Below are positions 24,395 through 32,552 of a stretch of 64,000 nucleotides of DNA, piece by piece. The stretch comes from Acidobacteriota bacterium (GTDB lineage Bacteria > Acidobacteriota > Terriglobia > Bryobacterales > Bryobacteraceae). Within the stretch, counting starts at the first letter, position 1. Every line of letters begins with the position of its first letter. The translations under genes and the position numbers were made by a program. The stretch covers positions 62,001-126,000 of the forward strand of contig JAFKEE010000041.1 in assembly GCA_017307505.1 (NCBI GenBank). The letters run 5' to 3'. The notes beneath the pieces were generated by a model that had not been told where the DNA came from, ran no database searches, and saw only the letters and a list, made by a program, of their open reading frames with translations.

Positions 24395-25207
24395 GTGAAC
24401 ATATACCCCTTAACCCTGAATGCGTGCGGGCGGCTGCCCGAGGCCGCCGAGCGCGACCCGCTGCTCGCTGAGATACAACGTTACGAGATTCCCGATCTCA
24501 TGCTGTTTGCCGTGGACGGGACCACCCCGGAGGAGATGATCTCCGGCATCTCGCAGGAATTGCTCTGGATGCCCCTGGGCGTTGTCCGCTGGGAACAGAG
24601 CGTCGCGCCCGCCGCACGCAGCCTGGCGCTGCTGCTGCAATACATCCGTCTCGCCCTGCCGCGCACCCGCATCCATCTGGCCGGGCACGGAGCCGGCGCG
24701 CACGTAGCCGCGGCCGCCACCGTCTCGTGTGTCGAGCCGATCCTGTCAACCCTCACCCTGCTGCGGCCCAACATCTCGCCCTTCGCCTTGGCGAGCCACG
24801 GCGCGCTGCATCGCCTTCTCGGACGCAGCCTCGTCCTGGGCCCCACCGTCGTCACCTTCCAGCGCAAACCCAGCGAGTTCGGCATGGGCCGCGCCGGAGC
24901 ACACGGCCTTGACGAAGGTCAGTCCGTGGTCCTGCCCATCGACGACCTCAAGGGCCTGAGCGGGAACCTGCGCCGGCGCGTGATCAATCTGGAAGGCGAA
25001 GCCACCACCGCCAATGCGGCCGCGCTGCTTAAAACTCTATGCTGCCGCGAAGATACAGTGCCGCCTCTCCGGCGATGCCCACCCGTTCGCCGCGCAACGC
25101 GCAAAACAGCGTCCCGCCCCGCTTTGAAACTTGTCGCGCCACCAGTTCCGTCTTGCCCAGCCGCTCCGCCCAGTACGGAATCAGCGTGCAATGCGCCGAG
25201 CCGGTAA
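24395..25207 (+). CDS. Alpha/beta-hydrolase-like protein lacking the nucleophile serine
   Basis: 270 residues from GTG 24395, with GAAGGAGA seven bases upstream. The region around residue 95 reads RIHLAGHGAGAHVAAA. This is the nucleophile elbow of arylformamidase/BD-FAE-type esterases (normally GHSAGAH) with Ser replaced by Gly. LPIDDLKGLSGNLRRR near residue 190 may be the late strand-helix part of the fold. The last 55-60 residues (CCREDTVPPLRRC onward) are arginine- and proline-rich, read antisense to the phzF-like gene and look non-native, so the stop may have been lost. The convergent overlap is 179 nt. The product is either a non-catalytic hydrolase homologue or a decaying gene. Confidence 0.5.
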   Translation: MNIYPLTLNACGRLPEAAERDPLLAEIQRYEIPDLMLFAVDGTTPEEMISGISQELLWMPLGVVRWEQSVAPAARSLALLLQYIRLALPRTRIHLAGHGAGAHVAAAATVSCVEPILSTLTLLRPNISPFALASHGALHRLLGRSLVLGPTVVTFQRKPSEFGMGRAGAHGLDEGQSVVLPIDDLKGLSGNLRRRVINLEGEATTANAAALLKTLCCREDTVPPLRRCPPVRRATRKTASRPALKLVAPPVPSCPAAPPSTESACNAPSR

Positions 25208-25814
25208 CCGGATCTTCTGGCACGCCTTGCGACGGCGCGAAGAAGCGCGAAACGAAGTCCACGCCCGGCGTCGACGACGGTGCAGTCGCGATCACCGCAA
25301 ATCTGTCGATCGGGCACAGCCCGTTCATGTCGGGCGTCAGGGCGTGGACCTCTTCCTCTGTCTCGTAGACGACGAGGTAATCGCGCGAGGCCAGCACCTG
25401 CTTGGGCGCTCCGCCCAGGGCCTGCACCAGGCCAGGGCAGGGCCGAACCGGTTCAGGAGGACGGGCAGGGAAGTCCATCGACAACCGCTCGCCCTCCTTG
25501 GTCACCACCAGTTCACCGCTCAGCGTGTCAAACCGGATCACGTCCGCCGCCGCGTCCAGGAACCGGTAAATGATGTACGCCGAAGCCAGAGTCGCGTGCC
25601 CGCACAGGTCCACCTCGACGGCCGGCGTAAACCACCGCAAATGATACCGGTCATCCGACTTCACGAAAAACGCGGTCTCGGCCAGGTTGTTCTCCGCCGC
25701 GATCGCTTGCATCGCCTCTGCCGGTAGCCAGGATTCCAGGGGGCATACTGCCGCCGGATTGCCTGAAAACACGCTGCTGGAGAAAGCGTCTACCTGGTAG
25801 ATGAGGAGTTCCAT
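25029..25814 (-). CDS. PhzF-family isomerase
   Basis: A 261-residue diaminopimelate-epimerase-fold protein. Landmarks are the N-terminal VDAFSSSVFSGNPAAVC, the catalytic glutamate in ENNLAETAFF (near residue 45), RWFTPAVEVDLCGHATLA and DPVTGSAH near 208. In Pseudomonas, PhzF isomerises a phenazine precursor. Stand-alone homologues like this, with no phenazine genes nearby, usually have unknown substrates. ATG 25814 is the natural start. Its 3' end overlaps the convergent hydrolase-like gene. Confidence 0.92.
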   Translation of the reverse strand: MELLIYQVDAFSSSVFSGNPAAVCPLESWLPAEAMQAIAAENNLAETAFFVKSDDRYHLRWFTPAVEVDLCGHATLASAYIIYRFLDAAADVIRFDTLSGELVVTKEGERLSMDFPARPPEPVRPCPGLVQALGGAPKQVLASRDYLVVYETEEEVHALTPDMNGLCPIDRFAVIATAPSSTPGVDFVSRFFAPSQGVPEDPVTGSAHCTLIPYWAERLGKTELVARQVSKRGGTLFCALRGERVGIAGEAALYLRGSIEF

Positions 25815-25837
25815 CCACTTAGTTTAATGCAGCGGTC

Positions 25838-27097
25838 TCAGCGTGTCCGCACGAAGGACATCACATCTCCGCGCGCCCGGGCCAGGTTCGCCGAGGCCAG
25901 CAGCCCCTCGTACCGTGTCCGGATCTCCTCTTCTTCCGTCTGCGCCAGATTGCCCTGCGCCGTGATCACATCCAGGTTCGTCGTCAGACCCGCACCATAA
26001 CGGAGCCGGGCCAGTTCCAAAGACTCCCGGGCCGCTGCGGTCGCCTTCGAAGCCGATTCCAGGGCCTGCCGCGCTGCATCCCGCTCCACGCGCGCCTGCG
26101 CCGACTCCTGGTCAATGGCCAGATCCAGCGCCCGCTTCTGCTGGTCCAACTGCTGCAGCCGCAACCGCGCCGCCTTGATCTCGTTCTCAATCCGGCCGCT
26201 CGTCCACACCGGCACCGCCACCGTCACACCCACCGTGTACGTGCTGACGGCATTCGAAGGATCCTGCCCCAACACCCCGAAGTCGCCAAACGCCCCGATC
26301 TTCGGGTACCGCTGCTTCTCCGCCTGGCGCTTCTCTTCGTCCAGGACCTTGCGTTTCGCGTCCAGCGCCAGAGACTCCGGCCGCACCCCCGCACCGGGTT
26401 CCGCCGCAGCCGGCGAGAACTCCACCACTTCCATCTCGGTGCTCTGCGCCACACCGATCGTCTTCTTCAAGGTCGTCAATAGCGAGTCCCGATCGCGCCG
26501 CGCCAGAATCAGCGTCGCCTGTTCCGACTCGATCCGCTGTGTCGCCCGCGCCACATCCAGCTTGCTCGACGTCCCGGCCTTTTCCGCATCACCCACCTGT
26601 CCGAGCACTGCCTTGGCCGTCTCGACCCGGGCTTCCGCCGCACGCGCCCGCGAATCCGCCGCCAGCGTCTGCAGATAGAGCTGAATTACCGCCAGCCGCG
26701 TCCGTTCCGCCGTCGTCTCCGCATCGAACTTGGCCTGCCCGGCCCGCGCCTTGGCCGCCCGGTACTGGGCCAGCAGTGACAGATCCAACACCTGTTGCGT
26801 CAACCGCGGCCGGGCATCAAACACCCGGTAAGGACCCACCCGCGACGGGAACCCCGGAGCAATCACCCCGATCCCCTGCAGGTTCGTCGTCTGGTAGCTC
26901 ATCCCGAGGTTCATGCCCAACTGCGGCAGCAGCGCCGCCTTCTGCGCCAGCGCCTGCGCCTCGCCTTCCAGTGCACGAAGCCGCGCCTCCTGCACCTCCG
27001 GACTCGCCTTCTCCGCCGTGGCCAGCGCCTGCTCCAGCGTCATCCGTTCTGCCCAAACCGGCGCCGTCAGAAGCAGCGCCCACAGGAACCGTTTCAC
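25838..27097 (-). CDS. TolC-family outer-membrane efflux protein
   Basis: 419 residues from GTG 27097, which gives signal peptide (M)KRFLWALLLTAPVWA. The GTGA overlap (27094-27097) couples it to the HlyD gene. The body has the two long helical OEP repeats typical of TolC channels: AQKAALLPQLGMNLGMSYQ, KTIGVAQSTEME, RYPKIGAFGDFGVLG, and ELARLRYGAGLTTNLDVITAQGNLAQTEEE near residue 375. It forms the trimeric outer-membrane duct for the ABC exporter encoded just upstream. It is the last gene of the operon. Confidence 0.93.
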   Translation of the reverse strand: MKRFLWALLLTAPVWAERMTLEQALATAEKASPEVQEARLRALEGEAQALAQKAALLPQLGMNLGMSYQTTNLQGIGVIAPGFPSRVGPYRVFDARPRLTQQVLDLSLLAQYRAAKARAGQAKFDAETTAERTRLAVIQLYLQTLAADSRARAAEARVETAKAVLGQVGDAEKAGTSSKLDVARATQRIESEQATLILARRDRDSLLTTLKKTIGVAQSTEMEVVEFSPAAAEPGAGVRPESLALDAKRKVLDEEKRQAEKQRYPKIGAFGDFGVLGQDPSNAVSTYTVGVTVAVPVWTSGRIENEIKAARLRLQQLDQQKRALDLAIDQESAQARVERDAARQALESASKATAAARESLELARLRYGAGLTTNLDVITAQGNLAQTEEEEIRTRYEGLLASANLARARGDVMSFVRTR

Positions 27098-28128
27098 TTC
27101 TGGACCTCCAGGAACGCATCCACGCGCAGTCCCACCGGCAGCTGCTGGCCGGCATCCAGTTCCACCAGCGTCTCGAGGATCTTCGTATCCACACGTTCGC
27201 TCGGCTCGTCGGTGCGCACGTTCTTGCGGCCCAGCGCCTGCCCGATCCGCACTACCTTGCCCGTAAACTTCCGGCCGTTGTACGCATCGGCCGTCACCCA
27301 CGCCGCCTGCCCGACGTGCAGCTTGGCGACATCTACTTCATCGACATCCACCCGCACGCGCAGCCGGTCCAGATCGCCCAGCGACACGATCGGCGTATCG
27401 CCCTTGCCCGAAACACTCTCGCCGCTCTTGCGATATTTCCGCAACACGCGGCCATCAATCGGCGACCGGACATAGGTCTTCTCGAGCAGCGCCTGCGCCT
27501 CCGCCACGTTCGCTTCCGACTGCGCCAGCTCCGCTTCCGCCCGCCGGATATCCTCGACCCGCGACTGCTGCCGGACCACCGCCAGCCGTTCCCGCGCCGC
27601 ATCCACCCGCGCCCGCGCCGTCTCGTAGTCGCGAGCCGTCAGGTCGTACTCACTGCGTGAGATCGCACCGCGGTCCAGCAGCGTCTGCCGCCGGTCGCGC
27701 TCCGACAGCGCCGTTTGCATCTGCGCCATCGCTTCCCGCAGCTGGGCTTCGCTCTCGCGTTTCTCTTCCTCGCGAGCCCCGTTCCGCAGCCGGTCCAGCG
27801 ACGCCCGCCGCTCGCCGACAGTGGCCTTGGCCAGCTCCACACGCGCCTGGTAGTCGCCGTTCGTGAGCATCGCCAGCACCTGGCCCCGCTTCACGTTGTC
27901 GCCCTCTTCCACCAGGACCCGGGCCAGCTTGCCGTCCATCTCACTGCCGACCTTGATCTCCTCGCCCGCCGGCTCCACCCGGCCTGCGGCGGAGATAAAA
28001 TTCCCTTGCTTCACCGCCGCGGCCGGCACGTTCGCCGGAGCCGCCTGCACCTGCCGCCGGCTGCTCACCGTCAATGCCAGCGCAGCGCCCGCCAGCAGGA
28101 TCGTTACGACACTCCATGTCTTCTTCAT
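27094..28128 (-). CDS. HlyD/DevB-family membrane-fusion protein
   Basis: A 344-residue periplasmic adaptor. An N-terminal anchor (WSVVTILLAGAALALTVSS) is followed by a lipoyl half-motif GKLARVLVEEGDNVKRGQVLAML. A long coiled coil (about residues 95-215, rich in R, E, A and Q) precedes the second half-motif TYVRSPIDGRVLRKYRKSGESV, then the beta-barrel part with RVRVDVDEVDVAKLHVGQ. It joins the inner-membrane ABC unit to TolC. Its start overlaps the ATPase stop by 4 nt (28125-28128) and its end overlaps tolC. The gene set is most like the DevBCA exporter type. Confidence 0.93.
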   Translation of the reverse strand: MKKTWSVVTILLAGAALALTVSSRRQVQAAPANVPAAAVKQGNFISAAGRVEPAGEEIKVGSEMDGKLARVLVEEGDNVKRGQVLAMLTNGDYQARVELAKATVGERRASLDRLRNGAREEEKRESEAQLREAMAQMQTALSERDRRQTLLDRGAISRSEYDLTARDYETARARVDAARERLAVVRQQSRVEDIRRAEAELAQSEANVAEAQALLEKTYVRSPIDGRVLRKYRKSGESVSGKGDTPIVSLGDLDRLRVRVDVDEVDVAKLHVGQAAWVTADAYNGRKFTGKVVRIGQALGRKNVRTDEPSERVDTKILETLVELDAGQQLPVGLRVDAFLEVQK

Positions 28129-28820
28129 GCGGCCTCCTCCTTTGCTTCTTCTTCCGATCCGGCGATCCTGCCGTCGGCGATGTGAACGATGCGGTCTGCG
28201 TAGTGCAACACGCGGCTATCGTGGGTCACCACCACTACCGCGCGGTCGCGTTCGCGGGCCAGGCTGGTGAGAATCTCCATGACGGTCAGGCCGGAATGGG
28301 AGTCCAGCGCGGCCGTCGGTTCATCGGCCAGGATGATGGGCGGATCCCCGGCCAGCGCCCGCGCAATCGCGATGCGCTGCTTCTGCCCGCCGCTCAGGTC
28401 CGCTGGATACGACTTGAACTTGTCGGCCAGCCCCACCTGCTCCAACAGGTGTTCGGCCCGCTTGCGGCCTGCCGACCCTGTGATTCCCTTCAGCTTCAGG
28501 GTGAGCTCGACGTTCTCCCGCGCCGTCAGGGCAGGGAACAGATTGAACCCCTGAAAGATGAAACCGAAGTGATCCAGCCGCACCTTGGGCAGCTTCTTCT
28601 CGGCCAGCCCGACAATCTCCTGCCCCGCAATCTTGACGCTGCCCGAGGTCGCCTGCAGGATGCAGCCCATGATCGACAACAGTGTCGTCTTGCCGCTGCC
28701 CGACGGTCCCATCAGCATCAGCACTTCGCCCGTGCTGACTTCCAGGTCGACCCCGCTCAGGGCGTGCACAGCCGCACTCCCTCGACCGTAGGTTTTGACT
28801 ACGTTCCGGATTTCGATCAT
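28125..28820 (-). CDS. ABC transporter ATP-binding protein (DevA/MacB-like)
   Basis: 231 residues from ATG 28820. The open frame runs further up, but those residues overlap the permease end and are not family-like. It has Walker A GPSGSGKTT (about 39-47), the Q-loop in FIFQGFNLF, signature LSGGQKQRIAIA, Walker B IILADEPTAALDS and the H-loop in VVVVTHD. It belongs to the LolD/MacB/DevA subfamily that powers export without moving substrate through the TM domains. It sits 14 nt after the permease gene and overlaps hlyD by 4 nt. Confidence 0.95.
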   Translation of the reverse strand: MIEIRNVVKTYGRGSAAVHALSGVDLEVSTGEVLMLMGPSGSGKTTLLSIMGCILQATSGSVKIAGQEIVGLAEKKLPKVRLDHFGFIFQGFNLFPALTARENVELTLKLKGITGSAGRKRAEHLLEQVGLADKFKSYPADLSGGQKQRIAIARALAGDPPIILADEPTAALDSHSGLTVMEILTSLARERDRAVVVVTHDSRVLHYADRIVHIADGRIAGSEEEAKEEAA

Positions 28821-28834
28821 TGTTGTGTCCTTGA

Positions 28835-29965
28835 TTAGCCTCGGAAGACCATGGCTGGGTCGATCCGCGTGGCCTTGCGGATCGAGATGATGGAAGCCCC
28901 CGCGCACATCGCAATCGCCAGGGCCAACGTCCCCGCCGCCACTTCCGGCGGCAGCGCAATCGGCGCATTGCCGTTCTGGCTGGATTGAGAGATCGGAGCC
29001 GCAATCGCCATCGCCAGCACGTAGCCGAAGATGCCGCTCATCGCAGCCTGCGCCAGAATCACCTGGTAGATCCGCGAGTTCGTGGCGCCCATCGCCTTCA
29101 ATGTGCCGAACTCACGAATATGATCGACGGTCGCCGCATAGATGGTCTGCGCCACGACGACAATACCTACAATCAGGCCGAGCACCGCACCCAGTAACGT
29201 GGTGATCCCGGCGCCGGTCTGGAAGACCCAGTAGATCTGAGTGCGCTTGTGCATCTCCGCATTCGTCAGCACGTCGAAGTCGCCCAGCTTGGCCTTCATC
29301 GCGGTCTTCAGCTGTTCCAGATTCACCCCGGCCGCGGCCCGGACCAGCAGGAACATCGTCTGGTTCTCCTTCACCACGCCGCCCGCATAGTTCTGCGCGT
29401 TCTTGAAGGAGCAGAAGACAAACGGAGCCGTGGTGAAGCTCCGAATCCCGCGCGTGAATCCGACAATCCGCGCCCGGTGGTTGCTGATCTCCACCGTCTG
29501 CCCCAGATGCGTCACGCCGAGCTTCTCTTTGTAGAGCTCATCGACGATCACGGTGTCCTCGCCGCGAAGGTCCTCCACGGAGCCGGCCGTCAGGTTCCAC
29601 GGCCCGCCCAGCTTGCTCTCCAGCGAGAAGCCGGTGATCTGGACGTTCTCGATCGCTCCTGAGGGCAGTTTCCAGGGCACCCATGCCAGGATGTAGCGAT
29701 CGACCCGCTCGACGCCGGGCACTTCCATCGCCTTCCAACGCTTTGATTCCTGGATCGGCGACGCTCCATTGACATAGGGCAGTTCCGGGGCCGAGATCCA
29801 AAGGCTCGCCCCACTGCGTTCCACAATGTTGGCGCTGGTGTCCATGAAGCTTAGGAACAACCCAAACTGCACCAGGATGAGGACCAGCGCGAAGACAATG
29901 CCGACCAGTGTAACCACCAGCCGGACTTTGTCATGAATGAGATTCTTCCAGGCTAGAGTGACCAT
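28835..29965 (-). CDS. ABC transporter permease (DevC/FtsX-like)
   Basis: A 376-residue inner-membrane protein. TM1 is near residues 16-40 (VRLVVTLVGIVFALVLILVQ), a periplasmic domain lies at about 45-250, and three TM helices follow (LLGAVLGLIVGIVVVAQTIY, the ILAQAAMSGIFGYVLAMAIA segment, and VAAGTLALAIAMCAGASI). The FtsX-type coupling element EFGTLKAMGATNSRIYQV is present. It ends DPAMVFRG, as DevC proteins do. It is the first gene of the permease-ATPase-HlyD-TolC operon. Its promoter and probable TetR operator lie within 75 nt upstream. Substrate unknown: a lipid, a glycolipid or a toxic compound are all possible. Confidence 0.93.
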   Translation of the reverse strand: MVTLAWKNLIHDKVRLVVTLVGIVFALVLILVQFGLFLSFMDTSANIVERSGASLWISAPELPYVNGASPIQESKRWKAMEVPGVERVDRYILAWVPWKLPSGAIENVQITGFSLESKLGGPWNLTAGSVEDLRGEDTVIVDELYKEKLGVTHLGQTVEISNHRARIVGFTRGIRSFTTAPFVFCSFKNAQNYAGGVVKENQTMFLLVRAAAGVNLEQLKTAMKAKLGDFDVLTNAEMHKRTQIYWVFQTGAGITTLLGAVLGLIVGIVVVAQTIYAATVDHIREFGTLKAMGATNSRIYQVILAQAAMSGIFGYVLAMAIAAPISQSSQNGNAPIALPPEVAAGTLALAIAMCAGASIISIRKATRIDPAMVFRG

Positions 29966-30010
29966 AACAGTGTCCGCTCAGTAACTGATTTTCTGTTACT
30001 GAACACTGTT
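29966..30010. promoter_or_regulatory. Double inverted repeat in the leader of the exporter operon
   Basis: Immediately upstream of the permease ATG, AACAGTGT (29966-29973) pairs with ACACTGTT (30003-30010), and TCAGTAAC (29978-29985) pairs with GTTACTGA (29995-30002). In mRNA this makes a stem-loop that covers the ribosome-binding region; as DNA it is a large dyad next to the TetR operator. Confidence 0.6.
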
Positions 30011-30012
30011 CA
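30000..30012. promoter_or_regulatory. Putative TetR operator of the exporter operon
   Basis: TGAACACTGTTCA, a 13-bp near-perfect palindrome at the transcription start, touching the -10 box. The same pattern TGAACnCnGTTCA, preceded by AC in both cases, occurs at 30700-30712 in the tetR promoter. Confidence 0.7.
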
Positions 30013-30040
30013 CTATACGGCTAGCGTTCTCCCGAGTCAA
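30012..30040 (-). promoter_or_regulatory. Sigma-70 promoter of the exporter operon
   Basis: On the minus strand TTGACT (30035-30040), a 17-bp spacer, then TATAGT (30012-30017). Both boxes are close to consensus. Transcription would start around 30005-30006, inside the TGAAC...GTTCA palindrome. Confidence 0.7.
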
Positions 30041-30052
30041 TAGGAATACTTG

Positions 30053-30667
30053 TTAATTTAGTCCACGAATCAGACGGTCAATGGAGGACTCAATCAGCAT
30101 CGTGCGTTCGACGAACGGGAACCCGCAATCGACCACGAGTCCCGTGGTCACCCCATGCACGAACAACCAGGCCGACTGCGCGGCCGTCTCCACATCGTCC
30201 ACCCGAATCGAACCGTCTTCCATGCAGGCTTTGATGCCGACTCGCAGCCGGTTGAACGAAGTCATTGCCATGCCGTTGACATCGCACCTCTGGTCCTGGC
30301 CCATGTCCTTGAAAACCGCCGGCGGCGTGCAGAAGACGAACATGTAGTGGCTGGGATGTTCCAGACCAAAGTGGATGTAGTCGATGAGGCTGCGGCGCAG
30401 CGTCTCGATGGGCGTCAGGCCGAGGTTGCGAATCGCTTCCAGGCGGCGGTCGAGCTCGGAGAACGTTTCAAAGCAGATGCTCGAGACGAGTTCTACTTTG
30501 TCCTTGAAGTACAGGTAGATGGTGGAAGGCGCATACTCGATGCGGTCAGCGATCTTGCGCATCGAGACGCTTTCGTAGCCCTGCTCCAGAAAGAGCGCCG
30601 TCGCCGCTTCCAGAATTCTCCGGCGAAGCTCGTCCTTCTCTCTGGCTCGACGTTCTGCGGTGCCCAT
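30053..30667 (-). CDS. TetR/AcrR-family transcriptional regulator
   Basis: 204 residues from ATG 30667, with AGGAT close upstream; a longer frame from ATG 30697 would start inside the promoter. The N-terminal HTH is standard: RRRILEAATALFLEQGYESVSMRKIADRIEYAPSTIYLYFKDK (about residues 14-57). The C-terminal helices form the ligand and dimer domain (TetR_C_33-like in general look; DYIHFGLEHPSHYMFVF). It lies 87 nt upstream of the exporter operon on the same strand. Matching palindromes in its own promoter and in the exporter promoter indicate autorepression and exporter repression. The ligand is probably an exported or toxic compound. Confidence 0.92.
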   Translation of the reverse strand: MGTAERRAREKDELRRRILEAATALFLEQGYESVSMRKIADRIEYAPSTIYLYFKDKVELVSSICFETFSELDRRLEAIRNLGLTPIETLRRSLIDYIHFGLEHPSHYMFVFCTPPAVFKDMGQDQRCDVNGMAMTSFNRLRVGIKACMEDGSIRVDDVETAAQSAWLFVHGVTTGLVVDCGFPFVERTMLIESSIDRLIRGLN

Positions 30668-30693
30668 AATCCTGTCTCCCCGTTCCGGTTCCA

Positions 30694-30721
30694 GCATACT
30701 GAACGCCGTTCATTTTGACAA
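30694..30721 (-). promoter_or_regulatory. tetR promoter with operator in the spacer
   Basis: Minus strand: TTGTCA (30716-30721), 17-bp spacer, TATGCT (30693-30698). The spacer contains the perfect palindrome TGAACGGCGTTCA (30700-30712), so a bound repressor would sit between -35 and -10, a classical autoregulation layout. Confidence 0.65.
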
Positions 30722-30848
30722 GATGTGTTCGAATGTTGACGGCTTATGGAGGAAAACGACAAGATCAAAGAGTAAGCCATTCCGGCCGCCTGCTTGGTGT
30801 TTTCACCAGCCGGCAGTCGTGATAGATTCTGTGCAGGGAGGTGTCATA

Positions 30849-31871
30849 ATGTATCCTAAAGTACTGATTGCGATTGGGTTAACCGGGGTCTGCGCCCTGG
30901 CCGCCGAGGTGCCGGCCTACAAGCTCAAGGTCTTCAAACCGCTGCCGGCGGCGATGGACTCCGCGACGAATCCGCCCACTCAGGCGAAGATCGAGCTCGG
31001 CCGGATGCTCTACTTCGAGAACCGGCTGTCCAAGAGCCAGAAGTTCTCCTGTAACTCGTGCCACATGCTGGACAAGTTCGGCGTGGACAACCAGCCTACC
31101 TCCGAAGGCCACAAGGGCCAGCGTGGCGACCGCAACTCCCCGACGGTGTTCAATGCAGCGCTGCACATGGCCCAGTTCTGGGACGGTCGCGCGGCCGATG
31201 TGGAAGCACAGGCGAAGGGCCCGGTCCTGAACCCCGTGGAGATGGCCATGCCGGACGAGAGCACGGTCGTCAAGACATTGAAGTCGATGCCCGAGTACAC
31301 AGCTCTGTTCGCCAAAGCGTTCCCGGGCGAGAAGGATCCCGTCACCTACGACAACATGGCCAAGGCCATCGGAGCGTTTGAACGCAAGCTGGTGACCCCT
31401 TCCCGGTGGGACAAATTCCTGGCCGGTGACAAGACAGCGCTCACCACGCAGGAGCAGGCCGGCCTGGCGAAGTTCCTGGACGCCGGCTGCGCTGGCTGCC
31501 ACTCGGGCACCCTGCTGGGCGGATCGTCCTACCAGAAGCTCGGCGCGGCGCACCCCTATCCCGGTCTGAAGGATGAAGGCCGTGCGAAGGTATCGAAGAA
31601 CGCCGGCGAGAAGTACTATTTTAAAGTCCCGTCGCTGCGCAACATCGACCGGACGGCGCCCTACTATCACGACGGGTCGGTTAAGACTCTGGACGAGGCG
31701 GTGAACCGCATGGCCGAGTTCCAGCTGGGCACCAAACTCGCTCCGGCGGACGTGAATTCGATCGTCACCTGGCTGAAGTCGCTGACCGGCGAAGTGCCGG
31801 CGTCGCTGATCGCCAAGCCCAAGCTGCCGGCCTCCACGCCGCAGACTCCGAAGCCCGATACGACGGACTAG
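30849..31871 (+). CDS. Di-haem cytochrome c peroxidase (CcpA/MauG family)
   Basis: 340 residues from ATG 30849, preceded by GGGAGG. The signal peptide ends near ALAAE (residue 20). Two CxxCH haem sites are visible: CNSCH near residue 74 and CAGCH near 216. Between and after them are the family blocks DRNSPTVFNAALHMAQFWDGRA, LNPVEMAMP, FKVPSLRNIDRTAPYYHDGS and a distal methionine region. It reduces hydrogen peroxide in the periplasm with electrons from small cytochromes. It ends with a proline/lysine-rich tail. The next gene, 5 nt on, encodes another c-type haem protein. Confidence 0.94.
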   Translation: MYPKVLIAIGLTGVCALAAEVPAYKLKVFKPLPAAMDSATNPPTQAKIELGRMLYFENRLSKSQKFSCNSCHMLDKFGVDNQPTSEGHKGQRGDRNSPTVFNAALHMAQFWDGRAADVEAQAKGPVLNPVEMAMPDESTVVKTLKSMPEYTALFAKAFPGEKDPVTYDNMAKAIGAFERKLVTPSRWDKFLAGDKTALTTQEQAGLAKFLDAGCAGCHSGTLLGGSSYQKLGAAHPYPGLKDEGRAKVSKNAGEKYYFKVPSLRNIDRTAPYYHDGSVKTLDEAVNRMAEFQLGTKLAPADVNSIVTWLKSLTGEVPASLIAKPKLPASTPQTPKPDTTD

Positions 31872-31876
31872 TACCC

Positions 31877-32428
31877 ATGAAGGCGCGGGCTTCCGTCCTC
31901 CTCCTGGCTGTCGCGGTGTGGTCGCAGGAACCCACACCGCGGCAGCGCGCCACGTCGGCAATCACTGACCTGGGCCGCGTGCTGCAGCAGTTATTGAGCG
32001 AAGAGATGAAACAGGGCGGCTACGCCGGAGCGGTCAAGTCCTGTGCCGAAAACGCGCAGGTCGCCACCGAGGAGTTCAGCCGCGAACGCGGTCTCGAGAT
32101 CCGGCGGGTGAGCCTCAAGTACCGCAATCCAAAAGACGCGCCGGACGAGTGGGAAACGCAGCATCTGAAAGCCTGGGCCAGGCAGGCGGAGGCGGGTGAG
32201 GCAGCCGCGCCAGTGGAAGAGACGGTCACGGAAAACGGCCGGCGGTTCCTGCGGGTGCTGAAACCAATTACCCTCCAGGCGGTCTGCCTGGGCTGCCATG
32301 GACCGGCCAACCAGATTGGGGCTGACGTGAGGGAAGCCCTAAATGCTCACTATCCCAGGGACAAAGCCACGGGCTATAAGGTGGGCGAACTGCGGGGCGC
32401 GTTCAGCGCCGTGGTGCCCTTGCCGTAG
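31877..32428 (+). CDS. DUF3365 (Tll0287-like) c-type haem protein
   Basis: 183 residues with a short signal peptide (MKARASVLLLAVAVWSQ). The domain shows CAENAQVATEEFSRERGLEIRRVSLKYRNPKDAPDEWE near the N-terminal third and a single haem site CLGCHG near residue 137, followed by HYPRDKATGYKVGELRGAFS. This arrangement is the DUF3365/Tll0287-like sensor-type haem domain. It is found as a secreted stand-alone protein here, 5 nt after the peroxidase gene, so the two are co-expressed. The role may be electron donation or redox or nitric-oxide sensing. Confidence 0.85.
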   Translation: MKARASVLLLAVAVWSQEPTPRQRATSAITDLGRVLQQLLSEEMKQGGYAGAVKSCAENAQVATEEFSRERGLEIRRVSLKYRNPKDAPDEWETQHLKAWARQAEAGEAAAPVEETVTENGRRFLRVLKPITLQAVCLGCHGPANQIGADVREALNAHYPRDKATGYKVGELRGAFSAVVPLP

Positions 32429-32552
32429 CTCCAGTTGCCCGGGATCGAAGCTAACTCTTGCTCTGGGAGCCGCCGGTTGCCGGAGGCGTGGCCGAACTCT
32501 GACCCGTCGTGTTGGAGGGACGTCGGGACCCGACGTCACAGGTAGCGGACAT

